DNA of 64,000 nucleotides from Archilochus colubris (Eukaryota; Chordata; Aves; Apodiformes; Trochilidae): NCBI GenBank assembly GCA_023079485.1, contig CM041085.1:28505121-28569120 (forward strand). Reading direction: 5' to 3'. The notes under the pieces are model-generated. The model was not told the origin of the DNA. It saw nothing but the letters and a program-made list of their open reading frames with translations, and ran no database searches. Each line of letters begins with the position of its first letter. Positions within the stretch are counted from its first letter, which is position 1. Shown here one piece after another: positions 49,804 to 64,000 of the stretch. A program made the position numbers and the translations under genes.

Positions 49804-52800
49804 GCTAATGCTAATATGTATTTCCTAGGAATTTAAAAGAAACTTTCCATGTCTTTGTTTTCAGGTTAGACATGAAAACAAATTTCTGTACTAAAACGCT
49901 ATGGCTATATCTGTAGCAAACACACATGGAACTATACTTATGTTAACATTTCTGCCATTTTTTAATCAGAATGCATTAAAAAGAAAAAATGAACACTAGA
50001 AAAAAAACCCCAAACTTTTTCTGTCCTGATTTCCTCAAATATTTTGTTAAAAAACATTTCTTCATTCTTGACCATGTCATATCCCAGTGTCTTATGTACC
50101 ATGTCTATTTTTGTTTATTTTTGCATCAATCAACTATATGTTTCCAAATTTTGAAATTTTTTACCCAATTCATATTTGAAGTTCCAGTATATCTTTATGC
50201 AGCTGGCAGTAAAGCATTATGGTGCAGTGTTTCATTTTCTTTCTTTGGAGATAAACAGTAGCTCCAAATACAGTAAAATGTTCACAATAATTTCTTCAAG
50301 TTACAGCTAAAAAGCCTAAAAACTTCGTTTGTATCTTAGAACCTATCACCCAGTTTTTAAATCTACTGATTCTTTGCATATGCTAATAATTTCAGAAAGG
50401 CTCAGGTACTTATTTTCCAGTACTTTGATAAATACAAGGAAAACAAAAACTTTTACAAAAATAAACAGCCAGAACATTTAAAACCCGTATCATAAAACTG
50501 TAAAATGGAGTAGAAATAAATCAATTTCATAATAGTACACATTTTTCCTGTTTTTTAATCCCTACAAAGTTTTATTTAAAATCTCAAAGAATAAAAATCC
50601 TCCATATTCTATGCCATTTTAAAATGACCGACTTCACACAGGCTCTAAGGCAAACTATAAAATAGCACAGTCTGATTCAGAACCAGATCTGAGTCTTGCA
50701 ACAAAGTTGGCTGCACTCTGCTCATCACAAAATATGAAAATGAATTTTGTACCTTTACATGTAATGAGTCTTCATACAGTAAATATCTGGCTTTATTTCT
50801 GCCCAATATGAGGAATACATATTGCAGCAGTGGGATAAATATGTGTGATTGTGATACGAGCTCTTCTGCTTATGAAGTCTGCAAACCAGAATCAAACACT
50901 CCTTTATGAAAACAGCCCACACTTTAAGGAAAAAAAAAAAACAACAGAGCTTTATGAGACATAATTGGGATCAACAGATATTACTGTAGTGCTGAGATAC
51001 ATTCTGTAGGTTTTTAAACCATCCTTTAGTATGCTGTACTAAAGGAAGAGTTACACATGAAGTTATGGTATGAAAAACCATTAGAAGTACCACTTGTAAA
51101 TATATTTTGCTGAGCTTATCCATCAAGGTAATGAAAACTGGCATAAATTACACTTTCTTTTGGCTCCTCTACATTCTCTCAGGGTTCTACTCTTACCTTC
51201 TAAACTACATCTATAAAGACATCTTGCTTAAACTTAATTCAGGAACAGTGAAATCTCTGAATGTCAGAGCTAGATATCCCAGTGGCTGGTACCAAATCTT
51301 ACACACAAGTCCACTCAGCTCCTCTTCCTCATGACCTAGTCGGTTCCCCTGAAAAGAGCAGGCTGCCAAGAAAACAGACTTGGGATAGACTTAGCTCCAG
51401 GAATGAGATGCAAGAAATTCAGTATTTGCATCAGCTTATTCCGATGGTGCAGAGCAGAGATGAAGGCAAGAAGGGCTACATGCAGTGTCACTGACATGTC
51501 ACCGACACGTAGTGGCTCTTCTTGCAGGCACAGGGTAGTTCTTGCCAGGACAGAGCTCAGGCAGCCACGTTACCCAGCTGCAGGATCAAATCTAATCTGA
51601 GGTTTTGAAAATGGTCTGATATGCTTTATTCATCTAGCAACCTTCTGTTCTTGCAGGCAAGTAAATAAACTTCCCATTATGAAGCCCCACAGCAGCAGAA
51701 AAAACCAGAGCAATGTACCTGAACTGCAGAAACCTACACGAGAAATAACCACATACCCCTTTGTTCTTAGGGCCATGCAAGGAAGTCAGAGACACATCTC
51801 ATGTTTTGCATCTTTCAGGGGGAGGGCAGCCAGGAAACACTGCAGCTGGTATTCCCATCAAGCGAAACTGTGAATCGGGACAGTAAAGCCATAACGCTGT
51901 CACCTCCGGTTAGGATAGGAAAAGCTACTCACAGGAGCAAAGAGAATTAAGGTGTAACGTACCAGTCGTCCAGCAGAGGGCAGCATTTCTATATGGAAAA
52001 ATGATCGCACCTCCAACTACTATTTTTCCAACTATTTCTGCTGCATCTGTTACAAAACCTGGGAATCTCAGCCTTTCCCCCTCTGATTAGTTCATAGGTA
52101 AATGAACTCATCATCCAATCCTGAACACTTAATAAGATATGGGAAAGGATTATATTAAAAACAATAAATCAAGATTTAAGGCTACATATTTAAATGAAAA
52201 TTATCAGCAATTAAATAATTGAGATTCCAGAAAGAAGCAACACTGACTTGAATTCTTTTCCTATCTTGCATTCTGCATATTTTACAGTACAGACAGTATT
52301 ATAACATTGATTACTGTGATGATTAAACATAGACAGTTTAGGAATGGCTAAATCAATCCATCATAGTCAGGGAGTGGCATCTGAAGTCAGAAGGTGTTGA
52401 ACATACATATTTGCACCTGTGTGTATATGAAATCAGTGAGACAATGAGTGTTTCAGTAGACACACATAAGAGTAGCTTTAATTAGTACTTCTAGGCCCCT
52501 GGCTTTTAAAAAGTGGAGTGGGGAAACCACCTACCATGCAAAAGCAGCTAACTTAGTATCATTCTTGGAGCAGGATCAAAACTTTTTCTATAGTTTCTCT
52601 TTGCAGTTTCATTTTTTTCAGTAATCTAATCTAATCTAGTTGCATTTATATAGAGAACCTGCAAGATATATGCCCATTTTGGGAGGCTGAGCCACACTGG
52701 AGCTACCTTGCTTATCTGGCTTCTACCCTTCCTTCTAGGTTCTAGCTGTCTCTGTGCCTGAGTTTGTGTCTCTACAACGTGATACAGCTTGGATTCACAA

Positions 52801-55800
52801 ACAGAAAAGCGCCCTTCAGTACAAAGATACTGGATAACAGGCAAGTGGCTTGGATGTTCCAGTCACAATACAGAGATGATTAATCTACACGGCTGCTACC
52901 CTCTCCAAGAAGATGACAACTGTGATTACAAGATCAAGAAAGAGTTTGGGAATGGGATGCTATGCAAGCAGAAGTTAAAGGAACTGCTGGCAGCAACAGC
53001 TGCGTTTTAAGATGCTGAGCTGACCGCTGGAGTTTTAGTGAGCCCCCATAACTGTGTGAGACAAACCTGCTTCTCTCCGATGGCAATGGGTAAAAGCTGA
53101 CTGGATGAAGAACAAACTTGTGAACTTTATGTATTGTTTGGTGACACTACCATAGATACAAATCTTGTGGGTTTTGCCATACTGCAAAATTGTGATAAAA
53201 CACACAGCCTGTGGAAAGAGAAAATGGCATAAAATGTATTTCTGCTCTCTGTCTTTTGCTAGAAGAAAGAAATTTGACATGAGAAACCCTCAAAAATTCG
53301 ATTGCCTATGTAGACAGCTCTTTAGTGGTCAAGAAAATAAAGGCCTATGCACTTCTAGCTTATCTGCAAATCTTTCTCTGAAAAAAAAATTTAAAATCTA
53401 TCCATTCTTTTGAAAAAATAGGGTTTAATAACAAGTCAGTGGCATTATGTTCCTAATCCTGCAACATCAACTATATTTATTTGATAAAAATACTGTTGGT
53501 TTCAATGTGAACAGTCTTATACAAGAGTTTGCAAAGCCAGGGCCTGAGGATATATACAGAAAAGGCAAACAGATGTTAACAAAGATGAGCAACAAAAACA
53601 TGCAGAAAGAAAAAGAGAGAATAAAGCAAAGTATGAAAAATGGGAGAAAAAAAAGGATTAATAAAGGCATGAAAAAGAAAGAAGACATAGTTTAACTTTA
53701 TATCTTGTGAACTTCATTCTTCATTAATACATGTAGTGCAAGAAAGCCATGTCGACTTAGTTGCATTTTCTGTTGAAAATAATAACATAATTGTTTTAAG
53801 TGTATAGTATTTGTACTGTCATCTAATAATCTAAGTAATTCTAAATGCTGTAGAATGATAAAGGTGAACATTTTTTAGCCTACTTGCTTCTTTCATACTT
53901 CATTGCTTCCTTTTCCTTGCACAAAAGCTCCAGTTAAAAAAACAGAAAAAATTACATGCTCAAATGTCAGCTTTTTCAAATTTGCAGGTGCATCTGCACC
54001 CCCAAAGGCTTAACTGATTTGGTCCAATAAAAATAATAATTGAAATTTTGCCCTGTCTAAACTAAAGTATCCATGTGGTCCAATGTGACCTCCTTTTTCT
54101 CTCCTGCTGCAATTCACAGTTTCTTATACTTTCCTTAGGCCTTCCTGTTGCCCTAAGGATTCCATCCCACACTGACACCTGGCTTCCCTTAAACCTTCTT
54201 TCAGCCTCTCCTTAATCCTTTTTAGATGCTCTAGAGATGCTCCCTATCCCAGAGCCCTCTCAATTACATTCCAGTGCACAAACACCATCTCTTGCCTTGT
54301 GCTTCTCCTGCTTCCAAACCACTTCACCTCTTCATCACCTCCTTTGTCTTATCACACTCTGAGTACAAATTCTCAGAGGCTGAATATATTTTCTTTCTTA
54401 CTAACCTGCACAGAATTGAGTGAACCCAGATCCTTGGTTAAGGTTCCTAGATATCATTTTGATAGTACAAATCTGGAAAATGTAGGGAGTTGTTCTTTCA
54501 GAGTCTACAATTAGTTAAGGATGAATGTGTTCTAGTGATAGGTGTTCTAAGTGATACGCTCATCCATTTAAGTGCTGGAGTCATATACACTAGGCTAATT
54601 CACTTGAGTAAAGCTATATTTAAGTATTTGTAGGATGGCAGCTACATTTCCACGGAGAACTCTATCTTCAACAATTATCACAAACACCTACATGTTGCTA
54701 CAGGGGAAAGCTTAAGTTAATATACAATGTGTTACAGATAACAGAGACGAGAATGCTCCCAGTCCACAATTCTGAGGAATGCGAGGAAAAACAATCTGAA
54801 AGAAAAATATTAAATTACTCTCCTATTCCCACAAAGGAATACAAAGCTCAAGAATCCCAGTAATTCAAGGGAGAAAAAAACCCTTTTCAAATTGGTATGC
54901 TCGGTGAGTCTGGCCACACATTCTAACTAAAGAGAACTCCACAGATGTTTGATAAGCTTGCCATGCAGTATTTTTTTACCCAAATTTTTGCTAGGTAGAG
55001 GATTATTTCAAGTTTGAAACACAAATCCCTTTAAGAGGCAGAAATAACAAAATGAAAAACAAAACTATGAAACTCCAGGACACATGCAAAAAAATCTACT
55101 CCAGCAGAAAAGGGGAAAAAAAAACAACTAACTCTTCTGATAAAATAATTTATCATTCTTTCCAGAATACTTTGCAAGAAATACAGGCTCTTGCACTGCC
55201 CACAGGGGCTCCATACTCAGTGAAGGTCATGGCTTTATTGATACCTTGTTTTTCCTTCCACCTCTGTAATAGCAAAGATTATATCAGAAAGTTTTAAAAG
55301 CAAAATAGAGGTTAGATCCATTTTCGATACTCTAAATTAAAAGAATAAATGAATCACCCAACTGTAGTTAATGGGCAATTAACATAATTCTGGTCCGGTG
55401 TAGCTGAAAGATAATGAAAAAGCTGATTGCAAATGAACCAGCAGTAATGTGGGAGGTCATAATAGTCCCATAACTCTGAATGAGAAACCAATTTCTCCTC
55501 TAATACTAGATGCTTTGATTGGTGAAGGGCTTTATCATACTATGAAATTTGCCCATGATAACATAAGACATAGAAAAAGGTTCTGCTGTGTAAAGGGTGG
55601 ATGGCTTACGGAACAGCTACCCTGAGCAACTGCAGGAGCCTGTACTGACAGTCATAAACTAGAGGGTAATTAGGGGTGCAGTGGTGAATAGAGAGGAAAG
55701 AAGCAGATATCCAGTGAGTTCACAACTGCACTACAGCAGGGCAACAACCCATGAGGGGAAATGCAGCAAGGTGTCAGACTTTGATCCAGCCTGGAGACTG

Positions 55801-56649
55801 GATGTGCTGATGCCCTCTAACTTGGCCAATGTCCTCGAGGCAGCATAATATGTGCTCAATTTGTTCTTAGTTAAGGAAGGGGTAATGGGGTGGGATCAAT
55901 TCCACCCACAGTGCTTTTCTCTTCTCTCCACTTACCATCTATGTCCTGATCCTATTAAAAGCGAAGATCTCGTTCAGCAAACTGTCATCAGATAAAGTAA
56001 ATTACATTTAATGCTAGTGGTAACGCTCTCAAAATCAAGAGAACAATTGTGTCTAGGGCAAGGACCACCTCGTTCCCTAGAATTTTAAGTACAACTGTAT
56101 TTAGGAGTGTTGTGGCTTTTGAAGGGAAAAAAGGTAATCATGTTAGAACACTGTAATGGTAAATGAATCTATGTCCTAGCAGCAGATGGCACATTAATAG
56201 GGTGCAGGCACATGGAAAAGAACAAACCCTACAAAGTTGATTTTTTTTTTCCTTGGTATTTTTCATCCCTCTACCTGTATCTTTCCTACCAGGCTGAATA
56301 AAATTACGGTATATTTAACAGAGAAGACTTAATCCTAGTGCTGAACTTGTATCATGACAAATCAAAAGGTTATTGCTGCATTATGCAAAATGGAAAAAGG
56401 AAAGTGATGGTGCTTAATACTCAGAAATACTTAGCACAACACTTGGGGTAAACAGATCACAATTTACCATTTTAGACAGGCTTTTTAATTGTCTTTTGCA
56501 CTACTATCTTGTTCTTAAACTGAGTGGTAAAAGAAGTCACTATTTCATATGAGATGACTTTGTCTTTTTGGTGTGTAGGAATGCACACAACCATATTTGT
56601 CTACTGAGAAAATAAGTAACAACCTAAGGAAGAGCAGGTAATAACTTTA
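49804..56649. other. Intergenic DNA, no gene seen
   Basis: AT-rich unique sequence. A purine-rich, Lys-rich open frame at 53447-53695 (+) reflects composition rather than a recognised protein. A pyrimidine-rich stretch around 54.1-54.4 kb was examined without a match to a known element. Confidence 0.5.
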
Positions 56650-57957
56650 ATCCACTGGAGAAAGTCAATATGCTTTTATCAAAGAGAGCCTTGTCTTCCA
56701 AATGTACTAGAGTTCTCTACAGAGATCAACATCCATCTAGATTATGTTAATTCAGTTGACAGAATCTACCTGGTTTTCCAAATGTCTTCTAAAAAATCCT
56801 TAACAAATGTTTTAAGAAAGTTGATCAGTGGTGGGATAAAGGGAAAGATCATGGAGAAGTAACTGGTTAATGGACAGGTCAGAGAGAGGAAAAGCGAATG
56901 GATTGCTTTTGCCACAGTGTGTTCCACCCTTGGAGTTCCAGTGGGATCTGAATTGGCACTTGGGATAGTCAGTGTATTCCTGAATTATTTGAGAATGTGG
57001 GTAAGTAGGGAGTTCAGGAAGCTGTATGATGATACAGCATTATGTCAGATAGAAAGGACAAGCAGTAACAAAAAAGAAAACCTACAGGGAAACCTTATGA
57101 GGCTGAGTGGCTGTGCAATTAAATGACAAATCAAATTTTCTGTAGATAAATGGAAAGCAATGCACATGGGAAAAACAATTCTAACTCCATATATTAATAT
57201 GATGGAGTTGATCATTACTACTTAGGAGATGGATATGAGCTTATGACAGATAGTCCTATGAAAATGTCAACCTGATGCTTAATAGCAGTCAAGAAGACAA
57301 GTCAAATGTTAGAAAATATTAGGAAATAAATGGAGAACAAAACGAAGAACATCACTGTGCTGCTACAGAAAACCATTGCTCAACTCAATGTTGAATACTG
57401 TGTGCTAAATACCATCTGGTCCCCTTCCTTCACAAAGGATAGAGATAGAACAGAAATTTTCAAAGGACAGCAACAAAGATGATCAAAGCTGCAGAGCAAC
57501 CTTCATATTAAGAAAAGCTACTCAGCAACTACATCAGGACACAGTAGCACACTTCATCCTGGAAAAGGATGACCTGTAAGGCTACAACAAAAGTCTAAGA
57601 ATTGATAAACAGAGCAAAGAAAATGGATCTTGACCCTTCCCACATGTGAGCAAGGGAACATGAAATAAAGATACAAAAGAACACATTCAAAATAAACACA
57701 AGTGCTTCTTTGTACAAGAAGTCATAGACCTGTGAAAATCATTACCTGGTGATGCTGTGGATGCACAGACTGAAAGGGGAAAATAGACAAGTAGATCAAT
57801 CATCTACTGAGAGCTACCAAAAATACAGAAACTACATCTATTCAAGATGAAAACATTTGGAATCTAGGAAAGAAAGTATAGTGCAGAGACAGGAGCTGGG
57901 CTAGATGGCCCTTTGGCCATATTGTGATGGCTCTTGTATCATCTTACATTCTTCTAA
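56650..57957 (+). repeat. Ancient CR1-L-type LINE, 3' 1.3 kb, heavily decayed
   Basis: The order of blocks follows the old reptile/bird CR1-L consensus. An ORF2 piece near 56.9-57.1 kb reads GVPVGSELALG (from GVPQGS-LGP) and then YDDT in place of the FADDT catalytic motif of reverse transcriptase. After it come 'aaatggaaagcaatgcacat', 'ttgaatactgtgtgctaaat', 'gtcatagacctgtgaaaatc', and the end block 'gctgggctagatggcccttt' with 'ttctta'-like termination near 57955. All frames are broken by stops and indels. It is far more diverged than the other CR1 copies, so it predates them. The left edge is approximate. Confidence 0.85.
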
Positions 57958-60900
57958 CAGATTGCTGCATCTAGGATATTCAAATGTGGTTGACTAAGAT
58001 GTGGGAGGAACGATGAAGGAAATTACTAACACGTTATACAATTTAGACAAATGGTAGGTAGCTCAGACTTGACGTCAGCACAGATTAAAGATAAGTAGTA
58101 GCTAGAAGAAGGCAATGCACACTTTGCAGAAGCAGGCTCTTTAAGGGAATTATATAGCTTCACATATTTCTTCTTAACTCACATGAATAAAAATATCTCT
58201 TTCTTTGATTACTGTAACAGGACATTTCTTCTACCGGAGAGAGACACTTTTCCTCCTTCTTCTCTCAAATGAATTATGACAGAGATCACCTTATCTAGTG
58301 ATCTGGGACAATTTGCCAGACTCTCCCATAATCTTCCAGTGTAGTCACTACCTTAAAGAAATATTTATACTTTGTTCACTATAATGAAATCTGAATGATT
58401 TCAGATAATGAAGCCAACTGGGAAAGAAGAAAAGGATCTAAATTTGAAAGAAAGTTATATAAAAGAGAATTAAATACATTGTTATAAAGATGGCATCACC
58501 AGATGGAGCTGTTATTTGCACTCTTCTAAATTCTCCTTTGCATGATTTTTAAGTCTTTATATATTGCATAATTTTGTGAAATAGTTTCTGTGCTCTAGCC
58601 TATGGCATACAGCAGGGGAGTTTGCTTTCTGTCCTACTGTCTCTACCAGAACTTTTACTTTGGGAATTCTTTGGTGCTTTCTTGAGCTTCTGAAAGCAGA
58701 CGTTGCCTGAACCCTAACTACTCTTTATTCAAAGAGACTACATGTACAATGGAAATAAAAGTATTCTACAATAGAACTACACTCAGTGCCTGTAATGGCA
58801 AGTTCTAACATCCACTGCTATTGTAGCATCAAGACAAGCAGTTTCAGCTGATCCACACATAACCTTATCAATACTCTCTCCTTCCAGCCTTTCCAGAACA
58901 GCGCTTGAGACGGAAGCCTCTCTCCCATTTTTTCTTGGTATGGATCTGCTTATTTGTTATCAGCACTCCCAATATGCATTATCTCTGTGCATTGTCAGCT
59001 ACAACAAAGCCAAAAGAAGAAAAGCTCTCACTGTAAAATATTAAACTTAAAACCCCAGTTATCTGATCAAAAGCTCTGGTTCTTTCCCAGGGAAGAGAGC
59101 AGCCTTTAGCTAATTGCCCACAGAGGTGCCCTTTCTTATTAATCAAAGCACCTGAGCATGCTATTCAAGGAATATCCCAGCTTGGTCAAACTGGCCTGGC
59201 CTCTGTGGGTTGATGCTTGCAAGGCTGTATTTAGACAAAGTATCACAACCTTTGCAGAAATCATCTCCTCTTTGTTAAATTTTTGTCTGTATCAGACACT
59301 ATTACAGGGCTTTAAATTCCACTTTGGCATTCTATTTTTAGAACTCAAGGGGGATTTAGATCATGCTCTGACCTGACACAAGCTCCCTGCACAAGGCTGA
59401 ATTTCATCTTGTGTGCACTCACTGCTGAAACTGCTGACTGTAATAAATTGAGAAGGCTTGTTCTACGTATGTCCTTACAACACGTACCTTAAATGCTGGA
59501 TTTCCATTATGGCTAAGATTTCACCATATGCTTGTAGCACAATAAAAATGGCAAATATTGTTTGTAAGTTTCCCCTCTTGTCAGCAGCAACTGTGCTGCT
59601 TTAGTGACTGAAGAAAATTTACCAAAACTTTATTTTAAGAGAATAAGTAAAATAAGGATCTCAGGTTATTTACAGCCAAGATGAATGTTTTCTTTTCCAC
59701 CCTAGTGTACAACCACACTGTTATAAGCACTTCACTTGCATACATTTTTAACCTTTGGCCAAAGTAAACAAGCAGATAAAAGGGCAGAGGGAAGAGGTCT
59801 CATGGATACTAAGCTCCTCTGAGGTTCATTAGGTAGGGGAGAGAGACTACTAATATCCCACCAACAGAAATATGCTTAACTGGTATTAGGCAGTAACCAA
59901 GACAAACAGGAACATAGTAAGAGATAAATAACATGGAAACTTAGATGCCGTTGATATTGTTGCTCACAGGTAACGAGTTAATGTGGGGAAACAGACAGAC
60001 AGGAGATCAAGACCTATGTGCTCACACTGTTTGTTAGCTTTGATGTTTGTGCTTCCAAATACAGGTGCAAACTGGGGAGCAAAAAACAGAAGCCCTTAAT
60101 ATAAAAATATTTATTTATTAAGGATTAAAGAATTGGTCCTGACTGTCTTGCCCAAGTTCAACCAGTGGTGGGAACAATTACATACACTGCTTCAAATTGT
60201 CTGGTCTAGATAAATTTGTGTGAAGCTTGAGCTGGAATAATGAAAAGTATTCCCAGGATGGTCTCAATTTCATAACTACACATTAGATACAAGCAAAAAA
60301 ACCAGAACACAAAATGAAGCCAAACTCACGGTAGTAGAATAAAGCAACGAAGAATGACAAAACCAATGAAGAAATCCACAATGTATTCGCTTGTGCCTCA
60401 CAGTAATTAATGCTTTTTGAGATATTAGATAAACTTTTCTTTGTTGTAATAGAAACAGATTTCCCAGCTCTCCTATTTCAGCTCTTAAGCTCCACCTTTT
60501 CTCTGCTTTGTCTGAAATTAGCCACATTTCCTACCACTTTAATAAACGTGGAATAGAATTTGGAAATTATCTGTTTGCATCAGTGCTGGCAATGAACAAT
60601 AGCTCAAATTTTGAGAGTCAAGGCTTCAATAATAAGGCCTGATTTTCTTAGCAATCAGATGCATACACATGCATACACACACACGCATGCAAGAACACCA
60701 CATGTCTTTGTGAATAGGGCCCAAAACAGCTGCAACCTTCCAGAAATTAATTGGATTCTGGATCATTTGCATTTTTATATAGTTTGCCAACAAAAGATGG
60801 AGATAGCAAGTTTATTAATGTGGAAAAAGAGAGAGACACCAAGAGAAAGAGAGGGAGGGAAAGTGAATGTTTTGGTTGAGTCACTAATCCAAATTTTAAT

Positions 60901-63900
60901 ACACACACAGTGCCTATTCACCTCATAATACTGCAGCAGATCCTTCAAGGTGGAAATTGATATGCAGGTCTAAACGGCAGGCAGCTGTTATGGACTCCTC
61001 CTGATGCCTAGGGCCTTTACAGTTCCTCATCTGGGTAGGCATTATGATTTTATAATGGCCATTTTCAGACAACACCCAAGGCAATTCTAGGATTTGCTGT
61101 CACAATAGACAAGCTGAAAATAAAGTCAGTGTAAATAGATTAAGAAATTGACAGAATAACAAGGCAGAAAGAATTAGAATGAATACACAAATGGCAGATG
61201 ACAACTCAATGTGCTGTGCTGCAGAGATGGGATAAGGAAAGTGGAGCTGGAGGATTTATCTGCTGCCTGTATGTATGCCTTCAACCTGCTTCCTGCCTGC
61301 GTGGATGCCTATTTCACTGAAAAGTGAAATCTTTATTAGAAGATTTCTTATCTCTCTTGCTGCTCATTGAAAAACTTCCTTTCTGTTCAATTGGATGTGA
61401 AAGCTCCTGATCTGCAGACATCCAAGACAGCTGCAGTTTTCACAGGTAGTCAACCAGTGACTGTTGGGTAAAAATGGCACCCCCATTTTACTCAGCAATA
61501 GGAAGAAAATACTGATTTGATATTCAGAGGACAGAGTGATCCTCAAGTCCTGTAAATGTTGATGTGAACAGTGGATGACAGCATGATAACCAGGACTCTA
61601 TATTATGTATGTGATTAATTTACAAACCTCTTAGCAATGCTTGTGCTGAGGTGCACGTGAGGTTTAGTGCATGAACTTGTCTGTGGGAACCCTTATTTGA
61701 TGTCTTCTTTTTGACTATAAAAAGATGGAATTTCATTTATTCACTTTTATTGCAACTCTGAGTTCATGTCTGCCAAAACCAGCTCCCAGCTCTGCTCAAC
61801 TCAGCCTGAACAACCAAATAATACCTGAGTAAACCAGGTACCTGACTAATTCCTGAAATTCAGACTACATCTTCATGTGCAGAATAACTATGAATAGCAC
61901 ATAGTTTGTTGGCTGGTCTCTGTATGATAGATCCAGAGCAAGAACAGAGTTGGAAAACTGGGCAATAACATCCCCAGGAACTTGCTGGGTAAAGAAGGTA
62001 CTAGAATTGTTATAATATTAAATGTTATAAATGTTATAATTCTATCTCATTCTTCTCTTCATTTGGATTAAGTTACAATCTTTTTTTTCAGTTTTTATAC
62101 TAAGCATCAATTGACTCCAGTCATTCCCCATAATCTGGCCTTCAAGGTTACAGAAAGAGATAAGATGATGGCAACTATGGCCAGAGAAAGTAGAAATCAA
62201 GCATCAAGAATGAAAAGGGCTGAATTACAGAGCCTTTCAGCGTGAGGAAGAAAATGGTAGGGTAACAATTATGAAAAGAGGAAGAAGGTTTCCATTAACA
62301 ACATGGGAAAAGGATGGAAAATATGGGTAGTGGGGGAAAGAACTATAGTGCTTTTGACTTTTTTCCCCAAGTTCAATGTTATCTCATTTTTGAAAGACCT
62401 GAAGCTGCAAGTAGATAGCTCCATTTAGCCTTAAATCAATCTTGTTAAAAGGAATACCTTAATTACAGTTAGCTTGCCAGCATTTAGAAACGAGACAGGA
62501 ACATGGCCAACATTCTTCTGGCTGAATACACAGACACAGCAAGACACATTATGGAATGACAAAGTATCTAAGTGCACCGAGCCCGTATTTATCTAACTTT
62601 TGTTAACCTTAGCAGAAAGCCTGCCAAAGAGTTCTCCTAGTGCTGAAAACCCAAGCAAGTCATAGTCTTATACCCAGGCAAGATTTTTGCATGGCACAAA
62701 TCACAGTATTTGTAATACCTAGGAACTACATAGTTTCCTGCTTCTGAGACACTTAAGAAATGTGAGAAGTGTAAACTTAAAATCCTGGCCTCACTGAAGT
62801 CAAGAGGCAACACATCCATGTAACTTCCATGGAGCTAAGAGTAGATAGTTTCCAATTAAAAACGGAGCTGGTTGAATACTGACTCTCTGAATATGTCTTA
62901 TTTAGATGGTTTTAAAACAAGCATAAGAGGATAAAAACACAGAAAGCTTATGAATATTAGGGCAGGAGTGACAGAGAAACTACAAGGGAGCAAGATCATG
63001 AAAGGATTATGGCTGAAAGAGTGGAGGAGGAAGCTTATTCAGACAGGACTGTAAAAGGAACTAATGAGGTTCAAAAATGTTAAGGACTGAAGATGAGATG
63101 AGAATGAGAAAATGAGTATAAAGAACTCAGGGCTATTGTAGGCAAAGCAGCCGTTGTTGCTATCAAGCAGGCTGAACAGAGGGCTATGAGAGGACTGAGT
63201 CTCATAATGTGTCTTTGGAAACAGAGTGGTATTCTGTGATAGTGCGTGGGAACTTGGCACAACATTGTCATAACCTTGCATCTGTTCACCTTCTAGCTAC
63301 AAAATATATTTTGTTCTCAAAAAGCATGAAACATATGTACCTCTGTAATATTCAGCACTTACAGCACTCATCTTCTGTACTTCAAGAGTGCCTCCAGGAT
63401 GAGAAGGCAACAACTGGGGCTTCTCTGCTTATAGTGAAAAGCAGTATTTCACCTGTTAAAAACCTTGCAATGCTTCTCCAAGCAGAAATACAAATATTAG
63501 ACTGCTGCTTCACTATGCAATAGAAATTTATTATTTTGTTCTCTGTAATGAGAAAGCACTAATGAAGCACTAATTTAATTTCCTCAGAAGCAGCAAGAAG
63601 GAGAAGCTGTTACATCACTAAAAACAAATTCTGGTAACAGAGAACAGTATTTGATATTACTTCTCCACTGTCTTATCAAAACTCGTTTAAATTCCCAATG
63701 GATAGGTCTTATGTTACTCCTTCTGGGAGCATCCTCTGTAATTCCTAATACCTTTTTCCTTGATTTTGTCCTTGCTTTCAATAAGGTAATTCTTCTTTTT
63801 CCTTAGCATTTACATCCTATAAACATTTACAACTTGATACATTTTATCTGAGTTACTCTTTCACTAAGTTACCTACACTTGACTGTGATATTTTTTCTGT

Positions 63901-64000
63901 GGTAGTTCATCTTCCTGTTCGCCTTCTCTGGATTTGCTTTGGTTTATCAGCTGTACTCTCTCAACGTGCTACATCAAACACAGACCTAATATTGCAGCCA
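57958..64000. other. Intergenic DNA to the window end, no gene seen
   Basis: AT-rich unique sequence. Minor simple repeats: a CA-rich patch near 60664-60690 and a GA-rich patch at 60825-60862. No exon of ARID1B, the expected convergent neighbour, is seen. Its large last coding exon would stand out as a long minus-strand frame. Confidence 0.5.

Noticed and set aside
53447..53695. Lys-rich 82-codon plus-strand frame
   Set aside because: Generated by a purine-rich strand (aaaag/gaaaa runs); no recognisable domain or gene structure.
60130..60200. MIR-like words ('gtcttgcccaagttcaacca')
   Set aside because: Too short and isolated; the rest of a MIR core is not visible.
1..64000. CRISPR arrays, tRNA or rRNA genes, endogenous retroviral genes
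   Set aside because: Looked for spaced direct repeats, the tRNA B-box (GGTTCGA) and paired LTRs; none was seen.

Overview
This window is vertebrate nuclear DNA, almost certainly from a bird. The main evidence is a scatter of CR1 LINE 3' ends. Several still carry the typical avian CR1 tail, repeated ATTCTATG-like units after a block reading 'ggaccttaaagatcat' or 'gacctcagagatcat', in either orientation. Overall composition is AT-rich, with one sharp CpG island. There is no operon structure, and nothing prokaryotic or viral was seen.

Only one gene is well supported: TMEM242 (formerly C6orf35) on the + strand. It has four coding exons at 13661-13787, 15621-15721, 21825-21962 and 36758-36856. 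These join in frame through GT..AG introns of about 1.8, 6.1 and 14.8 kb into a 154-residue, two-pass membrane protein. Published work on the human protein places it in the mitochondrial inner membrane, helping to assemble the ATP synthase c-ring together with TMEM70 and touching complex I assembly. The promoter lies in a CpG island (about 13.24-14.56 kb) with an ETS/GABP-type CTTCCGGG site about 40 bases before the start codon. The last exon runs into a roughly 1 kb 3' UTR with AATAAA signals at 37561 and 37892.

Layout: 1-13.2 kb is upstream intergenic DNA with CR1 scraps and one weak but curious small ORF (6048-6251) that looks like a secreted basic peptide. 13.2-37.9 kb is TMEM242. 37.9-64 kb is gene-free, with CR1 copies at 38.6-39.3 and 49.6-49.8 kb, a long A/T-only microsatellite at 42 kb, and a very decayed ancient CR1-L-type LINE at 56.65-57.96 kb. 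In other vertebrates TMEM242 sits between ZDHHC14 (upstream, divergent) and ARID1B (downstream, convergent). Neither is visible here, so the flanks are probably the intergenic spacers toward them.

The most unusual structure is in TMEM242 intron 2: a near-identical inverted duplication (17483-17858 against 20647-21419, about 97% identical by eye over 335 bases). Its right arm is split by about 395 bases that the left arm lacks. In the pre-mRNA the arms could pair into a long double-stranded stem just upstream of exon 3. A second structural point is a pair of same-orientation CR1 copies (25.0 and 38.6 kb) that bracket the last coding exon.
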